Notes: a model not told the origin generated them from the sequence alone. A stretch of DNA of 64,000 nt from CAWJLE01 sp963843645 (GCA_963843645.1 CAWJLE010000003.1:1116001-1180000), one strand, 5' to 3'. Shown: positions 27,261 through 36,242, counted from the stretch's first letter. Numbers and translations: made by a program.

Positions 27261-28628
27261 CTAATACACAAACACAAAGATCAAGTCGTTCACATTGGTG
27301 TTCGTCGGGCCGGTCATGAGCAAATCGCCCAACGGCTCGAAGAAATGGTACGAATCGTTGTTCGCCAGGAAGTCGGTGGCCGCAAGGTTGCATTCTTTGC
27401 CGCGCGTCACCGTCTCGCCGGTGCACAGAGCCCCCGCCGCATCTGTCGGCCCATCCGTCCCATCCGTCGCCAGAGACACCAACACCACGTTCTTCCAGTC
27501 CGCCAGCGCCACGGCCCCCGCCAGTGCCAGTTCCTGATTGCGCCCGCCCAGCCCTTTGCCGCGAATATTCACGGTCGTTTCGCCGCCCGCGATCAGGCAC
27601 GCGGGACGCGGCTGTGGACGGTTGCTCATCACCAGTTCCTTGGCCAAACCCGCGAACACCTTCGCCACTTCGCGCGCCTCGCCTTCGATGTACGTGGACA
27701 AGAACTCCGTGTGGAAGCCGGCCGCCTGCGCCCGCTTCATCGCCGCCAGTGCGGCCACCTCATTGCTGCCGACGATCACATTCTGAGTGCGGGCCAGCAC
27801 GGGATCGCCGGCCTTCGGCGTTTCAGGCGTTTCGCCCTTGAGCCCGGCCTCGATGTGCTTCTTGATGGCCGGCGCGATCTCGTCCCAGATTCCCCGGTCT
27901 TTCAGCACCTTATAGGCGGTTTCGAACGTGCTGGTATCAGGCGCAGTCGGCCCCGAGGCAATGACGTCCAGCGGATTACCCACCACATCGGATAGGATCA
28001 GGGAGATCACCGTCGCCGGATAGGCGCGCCGCGCCAGCTGCCCGCCCTTGAAGCCAGACAAATGCTTACGCACTGCGTTCATCTCGTTGATCGTCGCGCC
28101 GCAGCGCAACAAAGAGCCGGTCAGCGCCTGCTTGTCAGCCAGCGTAATGCCCGGCTGTGGCAGCACCATCAGTGCCGACCCCCCGCCGGAGATGACGCAG
28201 ATCACCAGATCACGCTCGGTCAGATCGGTCAGCAGCTCGAACATGCGCTCCACACCGCGGCTACCGTTCTCATCCGGCGTGGGATGTCCCGCCTCGTTGA
28301 TCAGGATGCGCTTCGACGCCTTTTCAGGCGGCAGGACGTGCCCATATTTCACGTTAACCAGACCAGCCGTCACGCGTTCGCCCAAAACTTCTTCGACAGC
28401 CGCGGCCATCGGCGCGCCGGCCTTGCCCCCGCCGACCACGAACACGCGGTCGAACTGCGCGAGGTCGTACTGCCGGTCACCCACCTGGAGTGCGTCTCCC
28501 TGGCGTCGGACCGCTCGACGAACTGCTTCCATCGGATCGACGGCAATCAAGGCCTCTTCGAGGATGCTGCGAATCTCCTCGCCACGGCCATTGGATAGCC
28601 CCTTGAGACTGGCTGGCAGCTTCAACAT
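27261..28628 (-). CDS. Glycerate 2-kinase (MOFRL/GckA family)
   Basis: This is a 455-residue two-domain kinase that phosphorylates D-glycerate to 2-phosphoglycerate. Family blocks include VFVVGGGKAGAPMAAAVEEV, ISGGGSALMVLPQPGITLADK, NAVRKHLSGFKGGQLAR, LSDVVGNPLDVIASGPTAPD and, in the C-terminal MOFRL domain, GGETTVNIRGKGLGGRNQEL and ATDGTDGPTDAAGA. The ATG at 28628 gives MLKLPASLKGL; an upstream extension is not family-like. It could link glycine/serine-derived glycerate to glycolysis, fitting the gcv operon and pfkA in the same window. Confidence 0.9.
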   Translation of the reverse strand: MLKLPASLKGLSNGRGEEIRSILEEALIAVDPMEAVRRAVRRQGDALQVGDRQYDLAQFDRVFVVGGGKAGAPMAAAVEEVLGERVTAGLVNVKYGHVLPPEKASKRILINEAGHPTPDENGSRGVERMFELLTDLTERDLVICVISGGGSALMVLPQPGITLADKQALTGSLLRCGATINEMNAVRKHLSGFKGGQLARRAYPATVISLILSDVVGNPLDVIASGPTAPDTSTFETAYKVLKDRGIWDEIAPAIKKHIEAGLKGETPETPKAGDPVLARTQNVIVGSNEVAALAAMKRAQAAGFHTEFLSTYIEGEAREVAKVFAGLAKELVMSNRPQPRPACLIAGGETTVNIRGKGLGGRNQELALAGAVALADWKNVVLVSLATDGTDGPTDAAGALCTGETVTRGKECNLAATDFLANNDSYHFFEPLGDLLMTGPTNTNVNDLIFVFVY

Positions 28629-28775
28629 GATGATTTCTTCCACCTCAGGTAGGATAATATTGCTCTCCGTGACGGACCTGGCGGGCCGTCTCTTCTTTGC
28701 CAGGAAGACGCGAGACGATGCCTTTCCTTCCAAAATGAAGAGGGTGAGGGCCAGAACTGTCGCTGGAGCGGCTTT

Positions 28776-30146
28776 CTAGCTTCCACCGCCGGTAGCGGTG
28801 GCCGCAGCTTCCTTCGGCGTGGCGTTCCCGGAGAGCACGTCCCGAATACCGCGCTGCACCCTCTTGCTGGCCGCCTCCAGGTCGAGACCGCCCGGCATAG
28901 GCTGCGCTGCCTCCAGCAGTCCGTGCACGAACGGCGTGTAGGTATCCGCCTGGTCCCAGGTCGATAGTGCCTGGCGCGTGGCCGGCAGCCGATTCGTCGC
29001 TCGCGTCCAGGCCCCGCTCCGCTCCGGCGCCAGCAGCCAGTCGATCAGTTTGGCCGCCGCCTCCTGGTGAGCCGTGTCTTTGGCCACGATGACCAGCGCC
29101 CAGCCGGAGGCCACCGTTGCCGGCTTGCCGTCGCGCGTAGGAACCGGCGCGAAACCCGTATCGGGCAACAGCGACCGACTGGCGAGATACCGCAAGGAGC
29201 TGACGTTGGCCAGCTCGGCCTTTCCAGATAGGTACGCCGACCAGGAATCGCCGTCTGTGCGGCAGTCCAGCGCTGTTTTTAGGACCACACCTCGATCTAC
29301 GCCATCGCGGTAGAACCCATACACCGATTGGAGGACATCCGGATCCAGAGTCGGCGTCTCATTCTCAGGGGCGATCGTACCTCCGTTGGCTAGGTACTGC
29401 AGCCAGAACGACTCGTTCGCTTCCTCGGCATCGTTGCCCCCGGCGGCAAACACGTAGGGCGCCGTCTCGGATAAAACGTCCGTCCATGTAACGGGCGGCG
29501 TGGTCATCTTCACGTTGTACGCCAGGTGCAGGACTTCGGCTTCGAAGATCAAGCCCACCAGTTGGCCGTCCACCGTCCCGCCCTTCGACGCAAATGGGAA
29601 CAGATCCGACTGAATGTCGGTCGAGATCAAGCCACTGAGCGGTCGGATCAGTCCGGCATGCGCCACTTGAGGCAGCTCTGCCATATCCACAATCGCCAGG
29701 TCCGGCAATGCCTGCGGCACGACCGAGCCGGTCGTCTGAAGGAAGTCGGCCACGCCACCGCGTCCATAGGCCTTCTTCAGGGTGAACTGCACCCCCACAC
29801 GAGGGTTCTGGTCGGTGAACTCGGCGATTTGTTGTTTCAGAATCTGGCTCCCCAAATCGCCCTGCGTCGGACAAAAGACCTCCGTGGTCCACATCGTCAG
29901 GGTCAAGGTCTGGGGTGCGGTGATCGGCTGCGCGGCCGGGTGAGCGGGCAAGACCGTGGGCGGGACCCGGTTGGTCCGACCGGATTGAATCGCCCCTGCG
30001 GCTGAGGTCGTTGCCACAGCCGCAGGGCTGAGTGGAGCCACTCGTTCACCGCCGAACGGTGCGCACGCGGCCAACAGGAGTCCCGCCGCCAGCAGCACGA
30101 GGCCCGCTCCTGCCGCCGCGGCCTGCGTCCATCGACCTTGCCTCAC
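28776..30146 (-). CDS. Extracellular solute-binding lipoprotein, ABC sugar-type
   Basis: This 456-residue protein has a lipoprotein signal (GAGLVLLAAGLLLAAC, lipid-modified Cys28). A periplasmic-binding fold of the family 1 (sugar-type) class follows, with LTLTMWTTEVF, DLAIVDMAELPQVAHAGLIRPL, GQLVGLIFEAEVLHLAYN and GWALVIVAKDTAHQEAAAKLIDWLL. It should capture a solute for an ABC importer, but no permease or ATPase gene is next to it, so it is an orphan here. The start is GTG with GGTGAG just upstream. It is downstream of the uroporphyrinogen-decarboxylase-family gene on the same strand. Confidence 0.85.
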   Translation of the reverse strand: MRQGRWTQAAAAGAGLVLLAAGLLLAACAPFGGERVAPLSPAAVATTSAAGAIQSGRTNRVPPTVLPAHPAAQPITAPQTLTLTMWTTEVFCPTQGDLGSQILKQQIAEFTDQNPRVGVQFTLKKAYGRGGVADFLQTTGSVVPQALPDLAIVDMAELPQVAHAGLIRPLSGLISTDIQSDLFPFASKGGTVDGQLVGLIFEAEVLHLAYNVKMTTPPVTWTDVLSETAPYVFAAGGNDAEEANESFWLQYLANGGTIAPENETPTLDPDVLQSVYGFYRDGVDRGVVLKTALDCRTDGDSWSAYLSGKAELANVSSLRYLASRSLLPDTGFAPVPTRDGKPATVASGWALVIVAKDTAHQEAAAKLIDWLLAPERSGAWTRATNRLPATRQALSTWDQADTYTPFVHGLLEAAQPMPGGLDLEAASKRVQRGIRDVLSGNATPKEAAATATGGGS

Positions 30147-30181
30147 GCTCTCACCATCAGTTGCGCCGTCGCCTCCAACTC

Positions 30182-30265
30182 TCAGGTCGCGTCGTCCTGT
30201 AGATCACGGAACAGACTCTCTAATCCGCGCCTTGAGATATTCTCCTGGTCAGACTTCGCGTACAT
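30182..30265 (-). CDS. Possible 27-codon leaderless small ORF
   Basis: On the minus strand TATAAT (30278-30273) is followed 7 nt later by ATG, which opens MYAKSDQENISRRGLESLFR and seven more codons. It lies between the uroporphyrinogen-decarboxylase-family gene and the binding lipoprotein gene. The -35 is poor. It may mark the promoter of the lipoprotein gene rather than a real gene. Confidence 0.25.
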   Translation of the reverse strand: MYAKSDQENISRRGLESLFRDLQDDAT

Positions 30266-30307
30266 CGCCGCCATTATACTACGCGCGGAGCGCACCCGCG
30301 AAATCGC

Positions 30308-31435
30308 CTACAGCCTGTGCGCCTCGTCGACCATCGCGACGATGTTCTCCGGTGGCACCTCTGCCTGGAGGTTGTGCACGGAGGCCAGAACATATCCGCC
30401 GTCGACGTTCAAGTCTGCCACGCGCCGACGCACTTCGGCGCGGACGTCGTCCGGCGTGCCGAACGGAAGCACCCATTGGGTATCCACACCGCCCAGGAAT
30501 GCCATGTCACGCCCGAATTCCTTCTTCAACTCCGCCGTGTCCATGCCTGTCGCGGCCACCTGCACGGGATTCAAGCAGGTCACGCCGATGTCGATCAAAT
30601 CCGGGATCAACGACGCCGCTGCGCCGCAGGTATGGTAGATGATCGGGATATCGGCGCCGGCCTCTTGCCGATACATGTCCATGATCCGCTTCAGTCGCGG
30701 CTTGATGGTCCGCCGGAACATGGCCGGGCTCATCATCGGCCCATTCTGGAACGCGATGTCGTCTCCATAGAAGATTGCGTCGATGTGGGGCACGCATGCC
30801 CGGATCAGATTCCGTGCCAGGGCCACCCAATAGTCCAGCACCGCGTCGGCCAACATCTCGAACGCTGCGGGGTCTCCTGCCACGTCCATCAACCACTGGT
30901 CGTAGCCACGCATGAATTGGCATTGATGGAAGACGCCGACTGGCGGGCAAAGGATGACCGCATAATCGGTGTCCTTATATAGCTTTCGCGCCCGCTCGTG
31001 CAGCCCGTCTGTGTACGAGGCATCGTCCGGGTCAGGCCATGGATAATCCTTCATCGTCTCCGCCGTCAGCTCCCCGGGTAGGACCGGCTTGCGCACGTAA
31101 TAGTGGCCCTCGCCGTGAGGATGAGCCCACGTGACGCCCCAGGAGTCCACGTACGAACCATCGGGCAGGTCTCGCGCGGTCCGGCTGGCCCCTCGCGGTA
31201 TGATGCCACGGCAATCGACGTCCAGCTTCTGAAGCACGTCCTCTTCCATCTTCGCCGTCGCCGACCGCCGCGAATCGAACTCGGTCGGCCGGTCCGGTAT
31301 GCCCAAAAGGCGCTTCAGGTTGTCATACGCCTTCACGTTGATCGTCGATGCAAACGTGCCGCCAACGTCAACTGGCACTCGATCCGGCGTCCGATGGTTG
31401 AGCGCCGCCAGCACACGCTCGCGATGAGTCATCAT
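30308..31435 (-). CDS. Uroporphyrinogen decarboxylase family protein (corrinoid methyltransferase-like)
   Basis: This is a 375-residue TIM-barrel protein. It begins MMTHRERVLAALNHRTPDRVPVD, typical of URO-D superfamily members that are not true HemE. A His-x-Cys motif in IIYHTCGAAASLIPDLID fits the zinc site of methylcobalamin:thiol methyltransferases (MtaA/MtbA type). FYGDDIAFQNGPMMSP and PVQVAATGMDTAELKKEFG are also family segments. The AAGGAG before ATG 31435 sets the start. Its true methyl donor and acceptor are unknown. A promoter is readable upstream. Confidence 0.82.
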   Translation of the reverse strand: MMTHRERVLAALNHRTPDRVPVDVGGTFASTINVKAYDNLKRLLGIPDRPTEFDSRRSATAKMEEDVLQKLDVDCRGIIPRGASRTARDLPDGSYVDSWGVTWAHPHGEGHYYVRKPVLPGELTAETMKDYPWPDPDDASYTDGLHERARKLYKDTDYAVILCPPVGVFHQCQFMRGYDQWLMDVAGDPAAFEMLADAVLDYWVALARNLIRACVPHIDAIFYGDDIAFQNGPMMSPAMFRRTIKPRLKRIMDMYRQEAGADIPIIYHTCGAAASLIPDLIDIGVTCLNPVQVAATGMDTAELKKEFGRDMAFLGGVDTQWVLPFGTPDDVRAEVRRRVADLNVDGGYVLASVHNLQAEVPPENIVAMVDEAHRL

Positions 31436-31484
31436 GGTCGTCTCCTTGAACAGGGATGTTTTGCCGGGACATTTTGACCGGCAC

Positions 31485-31513
31485 ATTCTACCGCACCCTC
31501 GGCCCCATCGCAA
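31485..31513 (-). promoter_or_regulatory. Promoter of the URO-D family gene
   Basis: Minus-strand TTGCGA (31513-31508), 17 bp, TAGAAT (31490-31485). Confidence 0.6.
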
Positions 31514-31563
31514 GTGGCGGGGTAACCGAAACTCTGTTTTGTTACGTATTACCAGGGGTGTGT

Positions 31564-31569
31564 TATAAT
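31564..31569 (+). promoter_or_regulatory. -10 box placing the start point on the GTG of the next gene
   Basis: TATAAT ends 6 nt before GTG 31576, so the transcript would begin at or next to the start codon (leaderless). The -35 (TTGTTA, 19-bp spacer) is weak. Confidence 0.5.
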
Positions 31570-31575
31570 AGCAAC

Positions 31576-33144
31576 GTGCTAAAACGTCAAGATTCGTATC
31601 GCATCCCATTCTACGTCGTATTGCTTTGCCTGTCCATCGCGGCCGTGGCAGCGATTGGGTTTGCGACGGTGTGGGGCAGCGCCATTGCCTACGACTCCAT
31701 GGTGTACATCGACTCGGCTCGCCATCTGCTCCGAGGGCAGGGTCTGAGTCTGGCGTTGCCCGGCGGCAGCACTGCCCCCCTCACGCACTTTCCGCCCCTC
31801 TTCCCACTGACCCTGGCAGGATTGGGGCTGCTGGGGATGGATCCGTGGACCGGCGCGAGGTGGTTGAACGCCGCCTGCCTTGGCCTCAACGTGCTGCTGA
31901 TTGGCCTGGTCGTTCGCCGGGCCACCGGCTCCACGTGGCTGCCGCTCTTCGGAGCCGTGCTGACCCTGACCTCCGTAGACATGAACGCCGTCCACACGGC
32001 AGCGCTGACCGAGCCCCTGTATCTCCTCGTCTCGACGCTGGGCCTGCTGTGGCTGGACGTCTATCTCGAAGACCGGAGACCGGTTTATTTCGTACTGTCC
32101 GCATTCGCCGTCTCGCTCAGTTGGCTGACGCGCTACGCAGGGGGAGCCCTCGTCATCGCGGGAGCGGGGGCGCTGCTGGCGTACGCCGGCCCCACGTGGC
32201 GCCGAAGATTTCGGGACGCGGCGATTTTCTCCGCCGCGGCGTGCCTGCCCATGCTGCTGTGGGTCGCCAGAAACAGGTGGGTCGCCCAGACGCTGACGAA
32301 CAGAAGCATCGCATTTCACCCGATCACCGCCGATCAGGCATTCGCGGCTACGGCCACATTTGCCCGTTGGTTCGCTCCGCCGCCGATTCCAGAGGACCTA
32401 ATCAAGCCGATCGCCCTCGTCGGAACGATCTTTCTCTGCGGCCTCATCGCCTGGGCCGTAATGCGCAAGCCGGGACATCTCGGATCGGAACGAGGCGACC
32501 GATTTCTCGCCGTGTTGATCCTGTACCTGGCGTCCTACTCGGCGTTCCTGCTGGTTTCGATCTCATTCTTCGATGCCTTGATGCCCTTGGGCTGGCGCCT
32601 GCTGGCGCCCATATTCGTAGCGGGGTTGATCATGATACTGTGCCTGGCAGATCGGCTCTCGCCGATCGTTCGCCGTCACCGCTCACTGCAGATCGGCGCG
32701 GTTGCGATTGGCCTGATCATCGCCGCAACCTACGTCGGGACCGACGCGGCGTCGCTCCTCGACGCGCATCGAGAGGGGCGGTTCTTCTCCACTCCGGACT
32801 GGGCACAGTCGCCGCTGCTCGAAAAGGTGGCTCAATTCCCTTCCGACGCCTGTCTGTATTCCAATACGCCGGACGTCATTCAGCTGTATCTCGGGCGACT
32901 GGCCTACGGCTTCCCTGTCAAGCGGAACACGGCGGGTGACGTTCCGGCGGAGGACTACCAGGCGGCCATGGCGGCAGCCGCGGCCAGGTTGAAGAGCCAG
33001 TCGTGCGTCGTGGTCTACTTCGACACATTGAAGCAGCACGCCTGGCCGAGCATGCCCGGCGCGCTGGAGGATGAGATCACACGCGCCTGGCGTCTGAGGC
33101 CGATCGACCGGGCGGCCGACGGCATGATCTACGAGCCCGAGTGA
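31576..33144 (+). CDS. GT39-like membrane glycosyltransferase
   Basis: This protein of about 522 residues has some ten helices (IPFYVVLLCLSIAAVAAIGF first) and a first extracytoplasmic loop AYDSMVYIDSARHLLRGQG with acidic residues. The loop segment THFPPLFPLTLAGLG is typical of ArnT/PMT-type enzymes (GT-C fold), which transfer sugars from lipid carriers at the outer membrane face. A helix-rich middle and a soluble C-terminal domain (from about 420) follow. The GTG at 31576 is chosen over an earlier in-frame opening because TATAAT lies just before it and the upstream codons show no protein character. It converges with and overlaps the EcsC-like gene by 16 nt. Confidence 0.75.
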   Translation: MLKRQDSYRIPFYVVLLCLSIAAVAAIGFATVWGSAIAYDSMVYIDSARHLLRGQGLSLALPGGSTAPLTHFPPLFPLTLAGLGLLGMDPWTGARWLNAACLGLNVLLIGLVVRRATGSTWLPLFGAVLTLTSVDMNAVHTAALTEPLYLLVSTLGLLWLDVYLEDRRPVYFVLSAFAVSLSWLTRYAGGALVIAGAGALLAYAGPTWRRRFRDAAIFSAAACLPMLLWVARNRWVAQTLTNRSIAFHPITADQAFAATATFARWFAPPPIPEDLIKPIALVGTIFLCGLIAWAVMRKPGHLGSERGDRFLAVLILYLASYSAFLLVSISFFDALMPLGWRLLAPIFVAGLIMILCLADRLSPIVRRHRSLQIGAVAIGLIIAATYVGTDAASLLDAHREGRFFSTPDWAQSPLLEKVAQFPSDACLYSNTPDVIQLYLGRLAYGFPVKRNTAGDVPAEDYQAAMAAAAARLKSQSCVVVYFDTLKQHAWPSMPGALEDEITRAWRLRPIDRAADGMIYEPE

Positions 33145-34010
33145 CCGTCCTTCTTCACGACGGAACCAGCCCTGCGACCAACCGCACGGCGCAATTGGCG
33201 GGCCGCGCCCGCCACCGAAACGGCCGCCGCATCTACCGTATGCCCGAGCACCCGCGTCGCCCGATTTGTCCTCATCGTGCCTGCCGCCTCGACCAGCCAG
33301 GCACCGATCCGCCGCTCATCCAGTCCCGTGAGCGCCCGCAGGTTGTCGGCCCAGTCACCCATGGCTTCTGGCCCGCGCTCGAAGTACGCCGCCGCTCGCC
33401 GGCCGATGACGTAGGTGGTCACCGCGTTGGCCGACGCTGACGCCGCAACGCCCACGAATGGCACCGCCCGCAACACTGCCCGGCCCGTGAACCGTTCGGT
33501 CGCGCGTTCCGCCAGGTCACGTCCCGCCTTGCTCAGCAACTGGTTCGCCCCAGCGCTGATCCCCGTCACCACCCACACCACGTCTCGTTTCTCGGTGCCG
33601 CTCAAAGGGTGCCCATACGCCGCTGCGATTTCCAACACCAGTTCCACCTGAAGTCGGAAGGTCATGCCGATGTCCGCAGCCGTTCCCAATACCAGAGCCG
33701 CAATCGTCCCAAGACCGGGGATGACGTCAGCACTGGATGTGGCTGCGCCGACCGCGGCGGTCCGCTGCGCTTTCGCTTTGATCAACGCATCGACCAGCAT
33801 CTCAACGGATGCGCCGGCGTGCGCATCCCGCCAATCCGCCACCCGCTGCGCGGCAGCGTTCTCATCCGCGGAGCTGATGGCCCTGTCGACGCCCTTCAGC
33901 AATTGCGCGAGCAGGTCGCCTGCCGCTACCCGCGGCTTGCTCCCACTCGCCCCATCGCCCGGCTCAACCCCATCGTCCGCCGCGCGCGCTTCCTCGTCCA
34001 CCTGGCCCAT
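33129..34010 (-). CDS. EcsC-like family protein
   Basis: This 293-residue protein matches the EcsC-like family: KAQRTAAVGAATSSADVIPGLGTIAALVLGTAADIG, then LQVELVLEIAAAYGHPLSGTEKRDVV and a C-terminal YVIGRRAAAYF block. Alternating Gly/Ala-rich hydrophobic stretches suggest membrane association. EcsC is encoded with an ABC transporter in Bacillus, but no such genes are here and its function is unknown. The N-terminal 40 residues are acidic and low in complexity. Confidence 0.75.
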   Translation of the reverse strand: MGQVDEEARAADDGVEPGDGASGSKPRVAAGDLLAQLLKGVDRAISSADENAAAQRVADWRDAHAGASVEMLVDALIKAKAQRTAAVGAATSSADVIPGLGTIAALVLGTAADIGMTFRLQVELVLEIAAAYGHPLSGTEKRDVVWVVTGISAGANQLLSKAGRDLAERATERFTGRAVLRAVPFVGVAASASANAVTTYVIGRRAAAYFERGPEAMGDWADNLRALTGLDERRIGAWLVEAAGTMRTNRATRVLGHTVDAAAVSVAGAARQLRRAVGRRAGSVVKKDGHSGS

Positions 34011-34178
34011 GCTTCTTCCTTCCCAATACGAGATCGTGCCGATATTCTATCATGCTCGCGGAAGAATGTCACTCCTTCACGGACACGTATCCATTTTGGA
34101 GCGGCTTGAGTTACGGCAGAACTGCCGATAATCGCACACCGATAGTTGCTAGTGTTACGGATTTATATCGCGCGCCTA

Positions 34179-34207
34179 TTGACAAGAATAGAAAAATGGT
34201 GTAGGAT
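34179..34207 (+). promoter_or_regulatory. Promoter with no protein gene downstream
   Basis: TTGACA (34179-34184), 17 bp, TAGGAT (34202-34207). The predicted start is near 34214, and a terminator follows within 150 nt. Confidence 0.7.
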
Positions 34208-34213
34208 ATGATT

Positions 34214-34365
34214 GAACGTGAATGCACTAATTCTTTGCTGGCCTCATCGTCGCAGAAAAGGGCGAGCACATTGGAGGCGTCGGCACCCCCCTCGCCCTGA
34301 TTCATTGAAAGAACGAAAGCAGACTTCCGGAGAGTTCGGGAGTCTGCTTTCGTTCTTTCACTTTA
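34214..34365 (+). ncRNA. Candidate small RNA of about 150 nt
   Basis: The stretch runs from a clear promoter to a strong hairpin (34307-34359) followed by ACTTTAT. It contains an 8-bp stem AGGGCGAG with CTCGCCCT (about 34258-34299). No reading frame has a ribosome-binding site. I do not recognise a known RNA family; it could also be a lost gene's leader. Confidence 0.4.
34307..34359. terminator. Long terminator-like hairpin between the candidate sRNA and the small membrane gene
   Basis: A perfect 19-bp stem (34307-34325 with 34341-34359) has further imperfect pairing towards the loop. It follows the minus-strand stop at 34363 by 3 nt and also ends the plus-strand candidate RNA. The core AGACTTCCG resembles the terminator at 5726. 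Confidence 0.75.
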
Positions 34366-34509
34366 TGTATACAGCATGAGGCCAGCCGTCAGAATGCGGG
34401 TGACCGGCTGGTACGTGAGCGGCCACAGGCCGAGCAGAAACAGGACAACGGTCGCTGCCGCACCCGCTCCCTGCCGCCGGCTCCAGCTTTCGGACCTTTC
34501 GTCCTGCAC
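34363..34509 (-). CDS. Small membrane protein (48 residues) downstream of ligD
   Basis: A GTG with GGAGGTG 6-7 nt upstream opens a 48-codon frame beginning VQDERSESWSRRQG. A hydrophobic segment follows (AAATVVLFLLGLWPLTY), then a second short one (ILTAGLMLY). It starts 46 nt after the ligD stop on the same strand and is closed by a strong hairpin, so it looks like the last gene of that operon. I do not recognise the family. Size, topology and ribosome site argue for a real gene. Confidence 0.55.
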   Translation of the reverse strand: MQDERSESWSRRQGAGAAATVVLFLLGLWPLTYQPVTRILTAGLMLYT

Positions 34510-34555
34510 TCTCGCACCTCCGGCAGTCCCTCATCACGCCCGTGAGATCGGTCTG

Positions 34556-36242
34556 CTAGGTCTCCCGCACTATCTCGCGCGGATCCTTGTCACGGCGCAA
34601 ACCCACGAAGCGCGAGTGCCACAGCCGCCCGTCGTCTGTCCAGCCGGCGAATACAACCTGCGCCACCCGAATCGGATCGACCCAGCGCACGCCCGGCTCT
34701 CGGATTGGCGGGCCGTCGAACGGTTGCCGCTCTACCCGCAACGCTGCCAGGTCCGCTCCCAGGTCGCGCAGGGTCCGCTCGTCGAATCCCGTCCCCACTT
34801 TGCCCGCGTACATCAGGTTTCCTTTGGAGGGTCCGGCATAATAGCCCAGCAGCAACGCACCGAACCCGGTGCGGCTGCCTTTGCCGGGCGTGTATCCCCC
34901 GATCACGAATTCCTGCTCGAGGACACACTTCAGCTTCAGCCAGTCTCCGGACCGGCGCGGAACGTAAGTCCCACTTGCACGCTTGGCGATCACGCCTTCC
35001 CAACCGCGACGGCAAGCATCCGCGAACGCGGCCTCCCCGTCACCCATCCGATAGGACGTCCAGCGCAGCGGCTCTTCGAACAGGAACGCGCTCCGCAGCA
35101 AAGACTTCCGCTGTTTCAGCGGCAACTCACGCAGATCGTAACCTCGAACGAAAAGCAGGTCGAAGAGATAGTACGAACACCGGCACGGCTTCGATCAGCG
35201 CCTGGTCCGGCGCCTCCACGTGCATGCGATGCTGTAGGCGGGAGAAGCTCACCGATCGCCCCTGAAGGCTACGATCTCACCATCAGCCACGAAATCGTCC
35301 GCCGGTTGCTCGAGCAGGGCCGCAACGAGCTCCGGGTATTGACGATTCAGCGAGCGCCGGGCCCGCGACCACAGCTGTACTTCCTGGCCATGACGAAAAG
35401 CCAGGCAGCGTTCCCCATCCAGCTTTCGCTCGAACAGCCAATCGGGGTCAGAGAACGCCTCGCTGCCCGTCTCCGCCGTCATGGGTGCCACCCACTGTGG
35501 CAGAGGCCGCGCCACGGCACGGTCTGGGGGCGCCGTCGCCCCAGCCCTCTTCCTGACAGGGAGAGAGAGACCAGCCGTTGCCTCCTCGCCCTGGGAGGGA
35601 GAGGGCCGCGCTGAGGGCGGGACCTCCGCCGAACACTCGGCGTCAGGCACGCCATGCGCCTCACACCAGTCGTGCAGGAGTCGCTCGGCCGTCTGCGCCT
35701 TCATGCGCATCATCAGCCAACTCTTCTCGTCGCCCCCGGTCGTGCGAACCAGGTGGTACCCGCCGTGCAGCCGCTCACCCTCCAGCCATAGCATCAGGTG
35801 GCCCTTCTCGATCGTCGCGGACATCGGGAACTTCGCGGCCCCCACGGATCTTCAGGTTCCGATACGTCCCGTGGTCCCACACTTCGACGGTTCCGGCACC
35901 GTATTCGCCCTTGGGGATCTCCCCGGCGAAGGTCAGGTACTCCATCGGGTGGTCTTCAGTATGCACGGCCAGGCGCTTCTCCGTTACGTCGTCGGGCGGG
36001 CCCTTGGGCACCGCCCACGACTTTAGCACGCCATCGACCTCCAGCCGGAAGTCGAAGTGCAGCCGACGCGCTGCATGCCGCTGCACGACGAAACGCGGAC
36101 TATCCGAGGCTCCGGCCACACCCTGGTCGACAGGTGCATCGGCAGTCCGCTCAGCAGGTGCGGCGGGATCGCCCGCCGGCTCCGGCGTCCGCTGGAAGCG
36201 GCGCTTCGCATGGTAGGTGTCGAGCGGGTCTCGGTTGGACAT
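34556..36242 (-). pseudogene. ligD: LigD-type ATP-dependent DNA ligase with 3'-phosphoesterase domain, frameshifted
   Basis: Pieces in three frames form one protein of about 560 residues. The first is a 3'-phosphoesterase domain (FVVQRHAARRLHFDFRLEVD; GEIPKGEYGAGTVEVWD). Next comes the nucleotidyltransferase domain with the adenylated lysine in ERKLDGERCLAF and downstream EGVIAKRASGTY, WLKLKC. Last is an OB domain (GYYAG...LMYAGKVGTGF; VRWVDPIRVAQVVFAGW). Shifts lie near 35850 (one extra G in a GGGGG run), 35262 and 35175. No polymerase domain and no ku gene are seen in the window. LigD enzymes repair double-strand breaks by end joining. The gene is in an operon behind the repeat protein. Confidence 0.8.

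Noticed and set aside
34208..34300. Small ORF beginning MIERECTNSLL
   Set aside because: Its ATG lies before the predicted transcription start and there is no ribosome site.
34218..34378. GTG-started frame with Arg/Trp-rich peptide (NALILCWPHRRRKG) as a leader peptide
   Set aside because: It reads through the terminator hairpin and no regulated gene follows on that strand, so it was not called.
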